A stretch of DNA of 64,000 bases, taken from NCBI RefSeq assembly GCF_902141845.1, contig NZ_CABFPH010000001.1, positions 1 through 64,000 of the forward strand, read 5' to 3'. Below the pieces are notes generated by a model, which saw only the letters and a program-made list of their open reading frames with translations, was not told the DNA's origin and searched no databases. This document shows, one piece after another, positions 44,079-54,354 of this stretch (its first letter is position 1; every line of letters begins with the position of its first letter). The position numbers and the translations under genes were made by a program. Source of the stretch: Methylobacterium symbioticum (GTDB lineage Bacteria > Pseudomonadota > Alphaproteobacteria > Rhizobiales > Beijerinckiaceae).

Positions 44079-45317
44079 CTATTTGCCGTCCGCGATCTCG
44101 GGCTCGGGCTTGCCCGCCCGCATCAGGGTGACGAAGCGGTCGAACAGGTAGTGGCTGTCGCGGGGACCGGGCGAGGCCTCCGGGTGGTGCTGCACCGAGA
44201 AGGCCGGCCGATCCGTCAGGGTCAGGCCGCAATTCGAGCCGTCGAAGAGCGAGACGTGGGTCTCCACCGCCGTGTCCGGCAGGCTGCCCGGATCGACCGC
44301 GAAGCCGTGGTTCATCGACACGATCTCGACCTTGCCGGTGGTCTTGTCCTTCACCGGATGGTTCGCGCCGTGATGGCCCTGCGCCATCTTCACGGTGCGG
44401 CCGCCCAAGGCCAGACCCATGAGCTGGTGGCCGAGGCAGATGCCGAAGGTCGGCACCTTCTCGTCCAGGAGCTTGCGGATCACCGGAACGGCGTAGGCGC
44501 CGGTCGCGGCCGGATCGCCGGGGCCGTTCGAGAGGAAGACGCCGTCCGGCTTCAGCGCCAGGATCTCCTCGGCGCTGGTGGTGGCGGGCACCACGGTGAC
44601 GTCGCAGCCCGCCTGGGCGAGCAGGCGCAGGATGTTGCGCTTCACCCCGTAATCGATCGCCACGACCTTGTAGCCGTCGCCGGCCGTGCGCCGGCCGTAG
44701 CCGCCCGACACCGCCCAGACGGTCTCGCTCCAGTCGGAGCGCTCGCGGCTCGTCACCGGCGGCACGAGATCGAGCCCTTCCATGGGGGCGAGCGCCGCTG
44801 CGCGCGCCTTCAGGGCCTCGCGGTCGAAGCTGCCGCTCGGATCGTTGGCGATCACCGCGTTCTGCATGCCGTTGTCGCGGATGCGGGCGGTGAGCGCCCG
44901 GGTGTCGACGCCGGTGATGCCGACGATGCCGCGCGCCTTCAGCCAGCCGTCGAGATGGCTCGACGAGCGCCAGTTCGATGGCTTCGTCACCGCCGATGCG
45001 ATCACGGCGCCGCGCACGCCGGAGGCCGGTGCCGCGTCGAGGCTCTCGAGGTCCTCGTCGTTGGTGCCGACATTGCCGATATGCGGGAAGGTGAAGGTCA
45101 CGATCTGCCCGGCATAGGACGGGTCGGTCAGGATCTCCTGATAGCCCGTCATCGCGGTGTTGAAGCAGACCTCGCCGTCGGCAACCCCGGTCTGGCCGAT
45201 GCCGAAGCCTTCGAGCACCGTGCCATCGGCGAGCACGAGCAGAGCGGTGGCGACCGGCTCGCTCCAGGGCTCGGGCGCGGTTCGGGGTTGCGCGGGGGCG
45301 CCCTCGTCTTGCAGCAT
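44079..45317 (-). CDS. carA: Carbamoyl-phosphate synthase small (glutaminase) subunit
   Basis: CarA releases ammonia from glutamine and channels it to CarB for carbamoyl phosphate, feeding arginine and pyrimidine synthesis. The 412-residue protein has the N-terminal CPSase domain (LVLADGTVLEGFGIG, VCFNTAMTGYQEILTDPSY) and a class I amidotransferase domain with nucleophile Cys in FGICLGHQLMGLALG and His/Glu in QHHPEASPGP. The start at 45317 carries ~22 extra residues before the conserved domain, and no strong Shine-Dalgarno is seen. carB is not in the window. Divergent from yqeY. Confidence 0.95.
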   Translation of the reverse strand: MLQDEGAPAQPRTAPEPWSEPVATALLVLADGTVLEGFGIGQTGVADGEVCFNTAMTGYQEILTDPSYAGQIVTFTFPHIGNVGTNDEDLESLDAAPASGVRGAVIASAVTKPSNWRSSSHLDGWLKARGIVGITGVDTRALTARIRDNGMQNAVIANDPSGSFDREALKARAAALAPMEGLDLVPPVTSRERSDWSETVWAVSGGYGRRTAGDGYKVVAIDYGVKRNILRLLAQAGCDVTVVPATTSAEEILALKPDGVFLSNGPGDPAATGAYAVPVIRKLLDEKVPTFGICLGHQLMGLALGGRTVKMAQGHHGANHPVKDKTTGKVEIVSMNHGFAVDPGSLPDTAVETHVSLFDGSNCGLTLTDRPAFSVQHHPEASPGPRDSHYLFDRFVTLMRAGKPEPEIADGK

Positions 45318-45506
45318 CGGCGTGATCTCGCTTATGTCCGGGCCGGACCCGGCGCCCGATGACAGGCGCGACGGGCGGCGTGGCTCGTGCGGGCGCTCTT
45401 AGCGAGCGGTCCGCATCGGGGTCAATGTGGCGTGCCCGCCCTCCCCGCTCAACACCCGCTTCGTGCAGAGCCGGCACCCGTTTTCGCTGGGACAGGAGAG
45501 AGTTCG

Positions 45507-45968
45507 ATGCTGCGCGCGCGCTTCACCGCCGAGATGAAGGAGGCCATGAAGGCCGGCGAGAAGGACCGGCTCGCCACCATCCGCATGATCCAGGCGGCGC
45601 TCAAGGACCGCGACATCGAGGCCCGCGGCCTCGGCAAGGAGGCGATCTCCGACGACGAGATCCTGGCGCTCCTGCAGAAGATGGTGAAGCAGCGCACCGA
45701 ATCGGCCGGCGTCTACGAGCAGGGCGGCCGTCCGGAACTCGCGGCCAACGAGCGCGCCGAGATCGCGGTGATCCAGACCTTCCTGCCGCAGGCGATGGAC
45801 GCGGCCGAGACGAAGGCCGCGGTCGAGGCCGCCATCGCCGAGACCGGGGCGGCCGGCCCGAAGGACATGGGCAAGGTGATCGGCGTCCTGAAGGGGAAGT
45901 ATGCCGGCCGCATGGATTTCGGACAGGTCAGCGGCCTGGTGAAGGACGCCCTCGCCGCGAAGGGCTGA
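45507..45968 (+). CDS. YqeY/GatB-tail domain protein
   Basis: A 153-residue all-helical protein of the GatB_Yqey family (MLRARFTAEMKEAMKAGEKD, then RLATIRMIQAALKDRDIEAR, and KDMGKVIGVLKGKYAGRMDF). The domain equals the tRNA-binding tail of GatB, but alone its role is uncertain, with amidotransferase or tRNA association inferred. The ATG at 45507 has CAGGAG 11 bases upstream. It is followed by dnaG in the same direction after 137 bp, the usual alphaproteobacterial order. Confidence 0.9.
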   Translation: MLRARFTAEMKEAMKAGEKDRLATIRMIQAALKDRDIEARGLGKEAISDDEILALLQKMVKQRTESAGVYEQGGRPELAANERAEIAVIQTFLPQAMDAAETKAAVEAAIAETGAAGPKDMGKVIGVLKGKYAGRMDFGQVSGLVKDALAAKG

Positions 45969-46105
45969 CCGCCCCAGGAGCCGCCGCGCCGAGTTCTGCC
46001 CGCTTTCCCCTGCAACCACGGCGGGGGAGAACCGGTCGCGGGACTCCGCCGGCCGGCCTGCGGTATAGATGACGGTCCGGCATCCGGCTCAGCAGACCCC
46101 CGTCC

Positions 46106-48013
46106 GTGCGCTACCCGCCCCACATCCTCGAAGAGATCCGCAGCCGCCTGCCGGCCTCCGAGGTGGTCGGGCGGCGCGTGAAGCTGAAGAAGGCCGGCCG
46201 CGAATGGCGCGGCCTGTCGCCGTTCAACGCCGAGAAGACACCCTCCTTCTACGTGAACGACCAGAAGCAGTTCTACCACTGCTTCTCATCGGGCAAGCAC
46301 GGCGACGTGTTCAGGTTCCTGATGGAGACGGAGGGCTTGAGCTTCCCCGAGGCCGTCGAGCGGCTGGCGGGCGAGGCGGGCGTGGTCCTGCCGGCCCCGT
46401 CCGCCGACACCATGGCCCTCGAATCGAAGCGGCGGGGCGCCGTCGAGGTGATGGAGATGGCGGCCCTCTGGTTCGAGGAGCGGCTCCGGTCGAGCGTCGG
46501 CGCCAATGCCCGCGCCTATCTCGATCGGCGCGGTTTGATGGGCGAGACGGTCGCGCGCTTCCGCATCGGCTACGCGCCGGCCGAGCGCTTCGGCCTGCGC
46601 GACCACCTGGCGGGCAAGGATGTCGACAGGGATCTGATGGCCGAGCTCGGCCTTCTGGTCACGGGCGAGGATATCGCCGTCCCCTACGATCGCTTCCGCG
46701 ACCGAATCATGTTCCCGATCTGCGATGCGCGCGGCCGGGTCATCGCCTTCGGCGGCCGGGCGATGCAGGCGGATGCCAAGGCCAAGTACCTGAACTCGCC
46801 CGAGACCCCGCTCTTCCACAAGGGGCAGGGCCTGTACAACCTGCACCAGGCCCGGAAGCCCGCGCATGATCGCGGCACGATCATCACCGTCGAGGGCTAT
46901 GTCGACGCCATCGCGATGACGCTCGCGGGGCATCCGAACACCGTGGCCCAGCTCGGCACCGCGCTGACCGAGGAGCAGATCACCCTGCTCTGGCGGCATG
47001 CCGACGAACCGATCCTCTGCTTCGACGGCGACGGAGCCGGCCAGCGCGCCGCCCACCGCACCCTCGACGTGGCCCTGCCGATGCTGTCGCCCGGCAAGTC
47101 GCTGCGCTTCGCCGTGCTGCCCGAGGGCCAGGACCCGGACGATCTGCTCCGCTCGGAAGGGTCGGCGGCGATCGACCGCGTGCTCGCCGCCGCCAAGCCG
47201 CTGGTCGAGGTGTTCTGGACCCGGGCCCTCGAATCGGGGCCGGCCGACACGCCGGAGCGGCGGGCACGGCTCGCGTCCACCCTGCGCGAGACGGTGAATG
47301 GCATCCGCGACGAGACGGTGCGCCGCTACTACCGCGACGAGATCGAGGAGCGCCTGCGCGGCCTCTCCCCCCGGGCCGGCGGGCGCGGCAGCCAAGCTGC
47401 GGGCGCGCCCCGGCCCGGCGGGTTCCAGCGCCGGGGCCGCTTCGCCGAGGCGGCCCCCTCCCCGCGCCTGCGCTCGACTCCGAGCGCCTCGGTGACGGCG
47501 TCGGCGGGCTTCGCGGGGGCGGCGCCGGTGCGCGAGGCCGTGATCGCGGCCCTGCTCCTCGTGCATCCGCAGATGATCGGCACCTTTGCCGACGAATTGA
47601 TGATCCTCGAATTCGAGCATCCCGACGCGCGTGCCGTCCTCTCCCTCCTGCTCGACTGCGCAGCGGAGACTGGCGACCCGGATCGGGCAGTGGTAGAGGC
47701 GCGCTTGGGCCGATCGGGCCTCGCTGAGTCGGCCGAACGCCTTGTCGCGATGGCGCGGGCCCGGGACCGCAAGACGCTGGAGCCGCATGCGGATCCTGCG
47801 CTCTGCGAAGACGCGCTCCGGCAAGCCATGATCTTGCACCGCAAGGCAGGCGCGCTACATAGCGAACTCCGTCAGGCAGAGCGGGCCTTCGCTGAAGAGC
47901 CGACCGAGGCGAACTGGTCCTGGCTCTGTCAGGCCAAGGAGGGGCTGGCGATCGTCATAGCAGCGGAGGCGGAGGCTGACCTGCCGGACACGACCGACTC
48001 GACTGTGCCCTGA
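46106..48013 (+). CDS. dnaG: DNA primase with degenerate zinc-binding domain
   Basis: DnaG makes RNA primers at the replication fork. The 635-residue protein starts with GTG. The N-terminal CHC2-like domain (~1-100: WRGLSPFNAEKTPSFYVND, FYHCFSSGKHGDVFRFLM) keeps the fold, but three of the four zinc ligands are replaced: Ser38 for Cys, Asn41 for His, Ser62 for Cys. Only Cys59 remains. The TOPRIM core is intact (TVEGYVDAIAMTLAGHPN, CFDGDGAGQRAAHRTL). The C-terminal helicase-interaction region (~480-635) follows a Gly/Arg/Pro-rich linker. The ligand loss appears common in alphaproteobacterial primases. Confidence 0.95.
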   Translation: MRYPPHILEEIRSRLPASEVVGRRVKLKKAGREWRGLSPFNAEKTPSFYVNDQKQFYHCFSSGKHGDVFRFLMETEGLSFPEAVERLAGEAGVVLPAPSADTMALESKRRGAVEVMEMAALWFEERLRSSVGANARAYLDRRGLMGETVARFRIGYAPAERFGLRDHLAGKDVDRDLMAELGLLVTGEDIAVPYDRFRDRIMFPICDARGRVIAFGGRAMQADAKAKYLNSPETPLFHKGQGLYNLHQARKPAHDRGTIITVEGYVDAIAMTLAGHPNTVAQLGTALTEEQITLLWRHADEPILCFDGDGAGQRAAHRTLDVALPMLSPGKSLRFAVLPEGQDPDDLLRSEGSAAIDRVLAAAKPLVEVFWTRALESGPADTPERRARLASTLRETVNGIRDETVRRYYRDEIEERLRGLSPRAGGRGSQAAGAPRPGGFQRRGRFAEAAPSPRLRSTPSASVTASAGFAGAAPVREAVIAALLLVHPQMIGTFADELMILEFEHPDARAVLSLLLDCAAETGDPDRAVVEARLGRSGLAESAERLVAMARARDRKTLEPHADPALCEDALRQAMILHRKAGALHSELRQAERAFAEEPTEANWSWLCQAKEGLAIVIAAEAEADLPDTTDSTVP

Positions 48014-48014
48014 T

Positions 48015-48052
48015 GCTCGTGCAAAGGCACGAGCGCGCCGCATTCGTGCGGC
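48015..48052 (+). terminator. Two tandem hairpins between dnaG and rpoD
   Basis: Hairpin 1: GCTCGTGC (48015-48022), loop AAAG, GCACGAGC (48027-48034), perfect 8 bp, starting 1 bp after the dnaG stop. Hairpin 2: GCCGCA (48037-48042), a TTCG tetraloop, TGCGGC (48047-48052), perfect 6 bp. A weak ATGGTTAACAA follows. Together they look like a terminator or processing site that separates dnaG from rpoD transcription. The rpoD promoter should lie in the ~155 bp that follow. Confidence 0.6.
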
Positions 48053-48208
48053 ATGGTTAACAATCGGTCAAGCGTCAGGCTTGCATACAGGACGGTGGGA
48101 CGGGTGCTGCCGGAGGGTCCGGAAGCGCTACATGCATCGCGGCGTGGTTGACGCGGAGCGGCCTCGAGCCCCCGTCGGCCGGGCTGCCGGACAAACAATA
48201 GGCTGATC

Positions 48209-50203
<1,995 letters not shown>

Positions 50204-50209
50204 TCGCGC

Positions 50210-51517
50210 TCAGCCGGCCGTCCCTCGGGGCGGCCGGTTCCGTTTCGGGGCCGGTGCGCGCCAGCGGCGGTGCGCCCGGATCGCCGCCAGAGCTCCGAGC
50301 GCTCCCGTCACGGTGAAGACCGCGACCAAGGCCCGGCCGACCCCCGACTCGCCGAAGACCCGATCGTTGAGGAGCCCGACGAGGAACGGTCCAGTGCCGA
50401 TTCCGATAAGAGTCGTGGCCGCCAGGAACAGGGCGCTGACTCGGCCCCGCAGCCGCCGCGGCGTCAGGACCTGGATCCCGGCAAGGCCAGGCGGCCCGGT
50501 GAAGCCGAGCGTCGCCACGAGCACGGCGAACCCGGCGGAGGAGAGAGCGAGACTCGGCGCCAGGGCCGTCAGCGCGGTTGCCGGCACGGCCAGGCACAAT
50601 CCGGATCCGAGCAGCAGGGGCGCTGCCGCCTCTCGCCCGCGCCGGCGCAGCCGGTCGAGGAGGCCGCCCCCGGCCAGATGTCCGAGCGGCGCCGCCACGA
50701 GAACGAGCAGGCCGAGACGCAGGCCGCTCTCGGCTGGGCTCAGTCCGAAAACCCGGACGTAGAAGGTCGGCGCCCAGGCGGTCAGCGTCTGGGACATCAG
50801 GACGGAGGCGATTGCCGCCGCCGCGTGCGGCAGGTAGGCGGCCCGCCGACGCACGAGCCAGGCGACCGCGGCACCGGACGGGCCCGCGACCCGGACCGGG
50901 CTCGGCGGCACGCGCAGCAGCAGAACGGCGATCAGGGCGTTCGGCAGCACGGCGAGCACGAACAGCGCCTGCCACGGGGCGAGCGGCCTCAGCCCGGGCA
51001 GGACGATGCCGCCCCGGGCCCCGAGCCAGGCGAGAGCCGCACCACCGAGCAGCAGCGCGAAGCTGCGGCCGAGGGTTGCGCCGGCCGTCAGCAGAGAGAC
51101 CGCTCTGCCGAGCCGCGCACGCTCGAGCCGCGTCGCCATCACGGAGAGCGCAGCCGGCCCCACCACAGCCTGTCCGAGGCCGAGGACGGCGCGCGCCGCA
51201 AACAGGGCCGCGAAGCCGCCGACGAGGCCGCAGGCCAGCGTCGCCCCGCTCCACAGCGCGACGCCGGCAAGCAGCAATCCGCGTTGGCCGCCACGATCGG
51301 ACAACACGCCGACGATGGGCAGCGCCAGTGCGTAGGGTAGCGCGAAGGCCGAGCCCTGCAGCAGGCCAAGCTCGGCGTCGCTCAGGGCAAAGGCCTGTTT
51401 GAGCGGCGTCGCCACCAGGGTCAGCAGGAAGCGGTCGCTGAAGGCGAGGAGTTGCGTCGCGGCGAGCAGGGCTGCCAGCGACCAGCCCGAGGCCGCGCGG
51501 ATGCGGATCGCGCGCAT
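50210..51517 (-). CDS. MFS transporter, drug/metabolite permease
   Basis: A 435-residue major facilitator with about 12 hydrophobic segments. The motif-A-like loop between helices 2 and 3 reads [16 protein letters not shown], with [20 protein letters not shown] and [20 protein letters not shown] before it. Two halves are separated by a cytoplasmic loop (~residues 195-225). The type resembles exporters and organic-anion transporters; the substrate is unknown. The ATG at 51517 starts 20 bp after the AraC-type regulator's stop, so they likely share a transcript. Its stop is nearly fused to that of rpoD. Confidence 0.87.
   Translation of the reverse strand: MRAIRIRAASGWSLAALLAATQLLAFSDRFLLTLVATPLKQAFALSDAELGLLQGSAFALPYALALPIVGVLSDRGGQRGLLLAGVALWSGATLACGLVGGFAALFAARAVLGLGQAVVGPAALSVMATRLERARLGRAVSLLTAGATLGRSFALLLGGAALAWLGARGGIVLPGLRPLAPWQALFVLAVLPNALIAVLLLRVPPSPVRVAGPSGAAVAWLVRRRAAYLPHAAAAIASVLMSQTLTAWAPTFYVRVFGLSPAESGLRLGLLVLVAAPLGHLAGGGLLDRLRRRGREAAAPLLLGSGLCLAVPATALTALAPSLALSSAGFAVLVATLGFTGPPGLAGIQVLTPRRLRGRVSALFLAATTLIGIGTGPFLVGLLNDRVFGESGVGRALVAVFTVTGALGALAAIRAHRRWRAPAPKRNRPPRGTAG
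50214..50237 (+). terminator. Intrinsic terminator of rpoD, inside the 3' end of the MFS gene
   Basis: CCGGCCG (50214-50220) and CGGCCGG (50231-50237) form a 7-bp stem, extendable by G-T and A-T pairs, with a 10-base loop, followed on the plus strand by TTCCGTTTC. It begins 11 bp past the rpoD stop. It lies within the last codons of the convergent MFS gene, so one sequence serves as coding and terminator. Confidence 0.6.
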
Positions 51518-51537
51518 CGGGACGCCGATGCGGTCGC

Positions 51538-52545
51538 TCAGGCCAGGGCCCGCGACCAGGCGGCGAGCATCGCCCCCGTCTCGGAGGCCAGCGCGCTCCC
51601 CGTTCCGGTGACCCGGAGCCGCTCCATCTCGCTGCGATATCGGCCGGGCGGCATGCCGAAGGCCGCGCGGAAGGCCCTGCTGCAATGGCTCTCGCTGGTG
51701 AAGCCGTGATCGTAGGTCAGTGTCGTGACCGAGCGCGTCTCGCTCGGCCGTCCGAGCGCGGATCTCAGCCGCTCGAGGCGGCGCGTCAGGATATGGCGGG
51801 CGACGCCGCCCGATTGCGCGAACAGGCCGTAGAGCGTTGTGCGCGAGAGAGCGAGCGCGTCGGCGACGCGCTCCGGATCGAGGCGCGGATCGTGCAGATG
51901 CGCCTCGATATAGGTTTCCGCGCGTTGGCGGCGCAGGTCGGCCGCGGCGTCGTGGGCACATTCGGCGAGCGCGTCCGGCGCTCCGAACGCCCCCGCGAGC
52001 AATTCGGCAAGCGCGCGCGAAGTCCGGCCGGCTGTCTCGGGCGACAGCGAACCGGCGCGGCGGGCGAGAGACTCCATCAGATCCGCGAGGAGCCCAGCGG
52101 CTGCGGCGGGCAGGATCTCGCCGTGCAGGCGGCGTGCATCGGGCAAGACGGCTTCGATCAGATCACGCGCGAGGCTGACGGTGACGAAATGCGCTCCGTC
52201 CGCGCGGGTGCGCTGCGGACAGGTCATGTCGAACAGGATCACCTCGCCCGGATCGAGCAGGCGCTCGCTGCCCAGGCTGCCGCCATGGAACCGACCGCTG
52301 CGTAGGAGCTGGATGGTGAAATGGTCGAACCCATCACGTCGGACGCGGCCGCCATCCCGGCTGTGCATCACGCCGCCGAGCCGCCGGTCGAACACGATCA
52401 TGCGGCCGAGCCGGTGGGCGTCCACGCGGGCGCGGAAGCGCTCGCCGGTCGCCGACACGTCCGAGCCACCGGCATAGAGGGACCGGTATCCCTCGAAGGT
52501 GCCGTCCTCCTCGCTGGAGTCGAAGATAAAGGATTGGATCGCCAC
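51538..52545 (-). CDS. AraC-family transcriptional regulator
   Basis: A 335-residue regulator. An N-terminal cupin-like ligand region (~1-190, AraC-binding-like_2 character) precedes the C-terminal double helix-turn-helix (~230-320: RLDPERVADALALSRTTLYG, YDHGFTSESHCSRAFRAAFG, MPPGRYRSEM). Starts with GTG at 52545, with no strong Shine-Dalgarno. Position directly upstream of the MFS gene suggests it controls that permease. Ligand unknown. Confidence 0.9.
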   Translation of the reverse strand: MAIQSFIFDSSEEDGTFEGYRSLYAGGSDVSATGERFRARVDAHRLGRMIVFDRRLGGVMHSRDGGRVRRDGFDHFTIQLLRSGRFHGGSLGSERLLDPGEVILFDMTCPQRTRADGAHFVTVSLARDLIEAVLPDARRLHGEILPAAAAGLLADLMESLARRAGSLSPETAGRTSRALAELLAGAFGAPDALAECAHDAAADLRRQRAETYIEAHLHDPRLDPERVADALALSRTTLYGLFAQSGGVARHILTRRLERLRSALGRPSETRSVTTLTYDHGFTSESHCSRAFRAAFGMPPGRYRSEMERLRVTGTGSALASETGAMLAAWSRALA

Positions 52546-52881
52546 TGATCAAACCCGAACGCGTGATGCCCCAGATCCCGGCGGGTTGAAGCTCGACGTT
52601 CGGGCTTATCGACGTCTCACAATTGGCATGCAAGCGTTCTCACGCGGACGTGACTTCAACGCTCCGACGCCTCGCCGCGTCGAAGACTCGGATCGCACGG
52701 TCCGCGGAAAACCGAGCGGTCGGGCTGGTCCGCTGCCGCGCAGGCGCCTAGACTCAGGTGTTCGACCGGGCTGTTCGATCCTGCCGACGTGTCGGCCGTC
52801 GTCCCGCCCAACTTCTGCGCGATAGCTTGGCCATGCAGGGCCAAGCCTTGCTTTGCCCCGCCGAGAACCCACCTTCGACCG
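52546..52881. promoter_or_regulatory. Divergent gap with a hairpin near the cyclase start
   Basis: A 336-bp intergenic region between the AraC-type regulator and the cyclase gene. No coding sequence is convincing; open frames here lack ribosome sites. GCTTGGCC (52825-52832) and GGCCAAGC (52839-52846) form a perfect 8-bp dyad with a 6-base loop, 36 bp before the cyclase ATG. It could be an operator or an mRNA leader hairpin. Confidence 0.4.
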
Positions 52882-54132
52882 ATGCTCGACGAGGACGCTC
52901 CGCGATCGCCACCGACCGCGCTGGCCGACGGGTCGGAGGCGGACGATGTCCCCTTCGGCGCGCTGCAACCCTGCGTCGCGATCCGCGACTGGCTGCTCAG
53001 CGAAGGCGCGCGGCTGCCGCAAGCCAACGATCTGCTCTCCGGCCTCGCGCAACGGCTCAACGCGATCGGCGTGCCGGTCGACCGCGCCTCGACCGCGATC
53101 GACACGCTGCATTCCGAGTATTCCGGCATCGGCCGCGTCTGGACCGCGGAATCCGGCTCGACCGTGCGGCTATTCCCGCACGGGGAAGTCTCCGAGAAGG
53201 CCTACCGGGCGAGCCCGTTCTTCACGGTGCACGAGAGCGGCGCATGGCTGCTCCTCGATCTCGCCGAGACGCCCGACGACACCTATGCGATCATCCCCGA
53301 GCTGAAGGCCGACGGCTACACGCATTATGTGGTCGCGCCCCTCTTCTTCACCAACGGCACCCGCAACGGCATCACCTTCGCCACCCGCGCAGCCGATGGA
53401 TTCCGCGACGAGGACATCGCGATCCTGCGCTTCGTCATGCCGGCGCTGGCCGCCGTGATGGAGATGCGCCTCGTCAACAAGCAGCTCGACCATGTGCTGC
53501 GCATCTATGTCGGCGACGAGCCGCACCGGGCGATCCTGTCGGGCGATATCCGGCGCGGCCAAGTCAAGCGAATCCGCTCGGCGATCCTGTTCGCCGACAT
53601 GCGCGACTACACGCGGATCTCCGCCGACATGACGCCGGAGGAGGCGGTCGATCTCCTCAACGTCTTCTTCGATTGCCTCGTGCCGCCCATCGAGCGCGAG
53701 GGCGGCGAGGTGCTGAAATATCTCGGCGACGGCCTGCTCGCGATCTTCCGCGAGCCCGGCGACGATCTCGGCGGTGCGGCCAAGGGCGCGCTGACGGCCG
53801 CCGAGACGGCGCTGGCGGCGCTCGAGGAAGCCAACGCACTCCACCAGTTCACCGTGCCGGTGGCGGCGGGCATCGCGCTGCACCACGGCGAGGCGGCCTA
53901 CGGCAATGTCGGCTCGGGCGCGCGCCTCGACTTCACGGTGATCGGCCGCGACGTGAATCTCGCGAGCCGCCTCGCCCGGCTCAACCGCCTGCTCGGTGAG
54001 CCTCTCCTGATGTCGAAGCCGTTCGTGGACTTCCTCTGGGGCGATCCCGTTCTCATCGGCGAGCATACGCTGGACGGGTTCCGCGAGCCGATGCCGGTCT
54101 ATCGTCCGCGCCCGCGCAGCCCGGCGTCTTGA
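52882..54132 (+). CDS. Class III adenylate/guanylate cyclase
   Basis: A 416-residue cytoplasmic protein. The N-terminal ~200 residues form a GAF-like or unnamed sensory region (HSEYSGIGRVWTAESGSTVR, HYVVAPLFFTNGTRNGITFA). The C-terminal class III cyclase domain (~230-400) keeps both metal aspartates (SAILFADMRDYTRIS, LKYLGDGLLAIF) and the VIGRDVNLASRLARL nucleotide/transition-state segment. Lys in EVLKYLGDG and Asp in LDFTVIGRD match adenylate-cyclase specificity positions, so cAMP is the likely product. The ATG at 52882 was chosen over 52789, whose extension is Cys/Pro-rich and lacks family character. Confidence 0.87.
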   Translation: MLDEDAPRSPPTALADGSEADDVPFGALQPCVAIRDWLLSEGARLPQANDLLSGLAQRLNAIGVPVDRASTAIDTLHSEYSGIGRVWTAESGSTVRLFPHGEVSEKAYRASPFFTVHESGAWLLLDLAETPDDTYAIIPELKADGYTHYVVAPLFFTNGTRNGITFATRAADGFRDEDIAILRFVMPALAAVMEMRLVNKQLDHVLRIYVGDEPHRAILSGDIRRGQVKRIRSAILFADMRDYTRISADMTPEEAVDLLNVFFDCLVPPIEREGGEVLKYLGDGLLAIFREPGDDLGGAAKGALTAAETALAALEEANALHQFTVPVAAGIALHHGEAAYGNVGSGARLDFTVIGRDVNLASRLARLNRLLGEPLLMSKPFVDFLWGDPVLIGEHTLDGFREPMPVYRPRPRSPAS

Positions 54133-54166
54133 CCTCGCGGCCGGGCGGGTCCACATCTCGGCCTGT

Positions 54167-54275
54167 TCCAGGGAGATCCCCGGCAAGGGGCTGAGAAACC
54201 GCTGGCACGCTCTTCGAGCATGCGGCGCGGAAATCCTTCGAACCTGATCCGGCTCATACCGGCGTAGGGATTGGA
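54167..54275 (+). ncRNA. TPP riboswitch (THI element)
   Basis: All core elements are present. A closing stem TCCA/TGGA (54167-54170 with 54272-54275). GGGAGAT, then a CCCC-GGCAA-GGGG stem, then CTGAGAAA (54191-54198). A variable arm ACGCTC-TTC-GAGC-type. The pyrophosphate-sensor part CCTTCGAACCTGATCC (54235-54250), then GGCTCATACCGGCGTAGGGA (54251-54270). It ends about 80 bp before the thiO start. In this class TPP binding turns expression off, by hiding the ribosome site or terminating. It directly precedes thiO, not thiC. Confidence 0.93.
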
Positions 54276-54354
54276 CCGCGGGCTCCGCAACGGAGCCACA
54301 GCTTCTCAGAAGCAAGGCCATCGATCCCTGCGGGCAGACGCGGAGATCTCGAGC

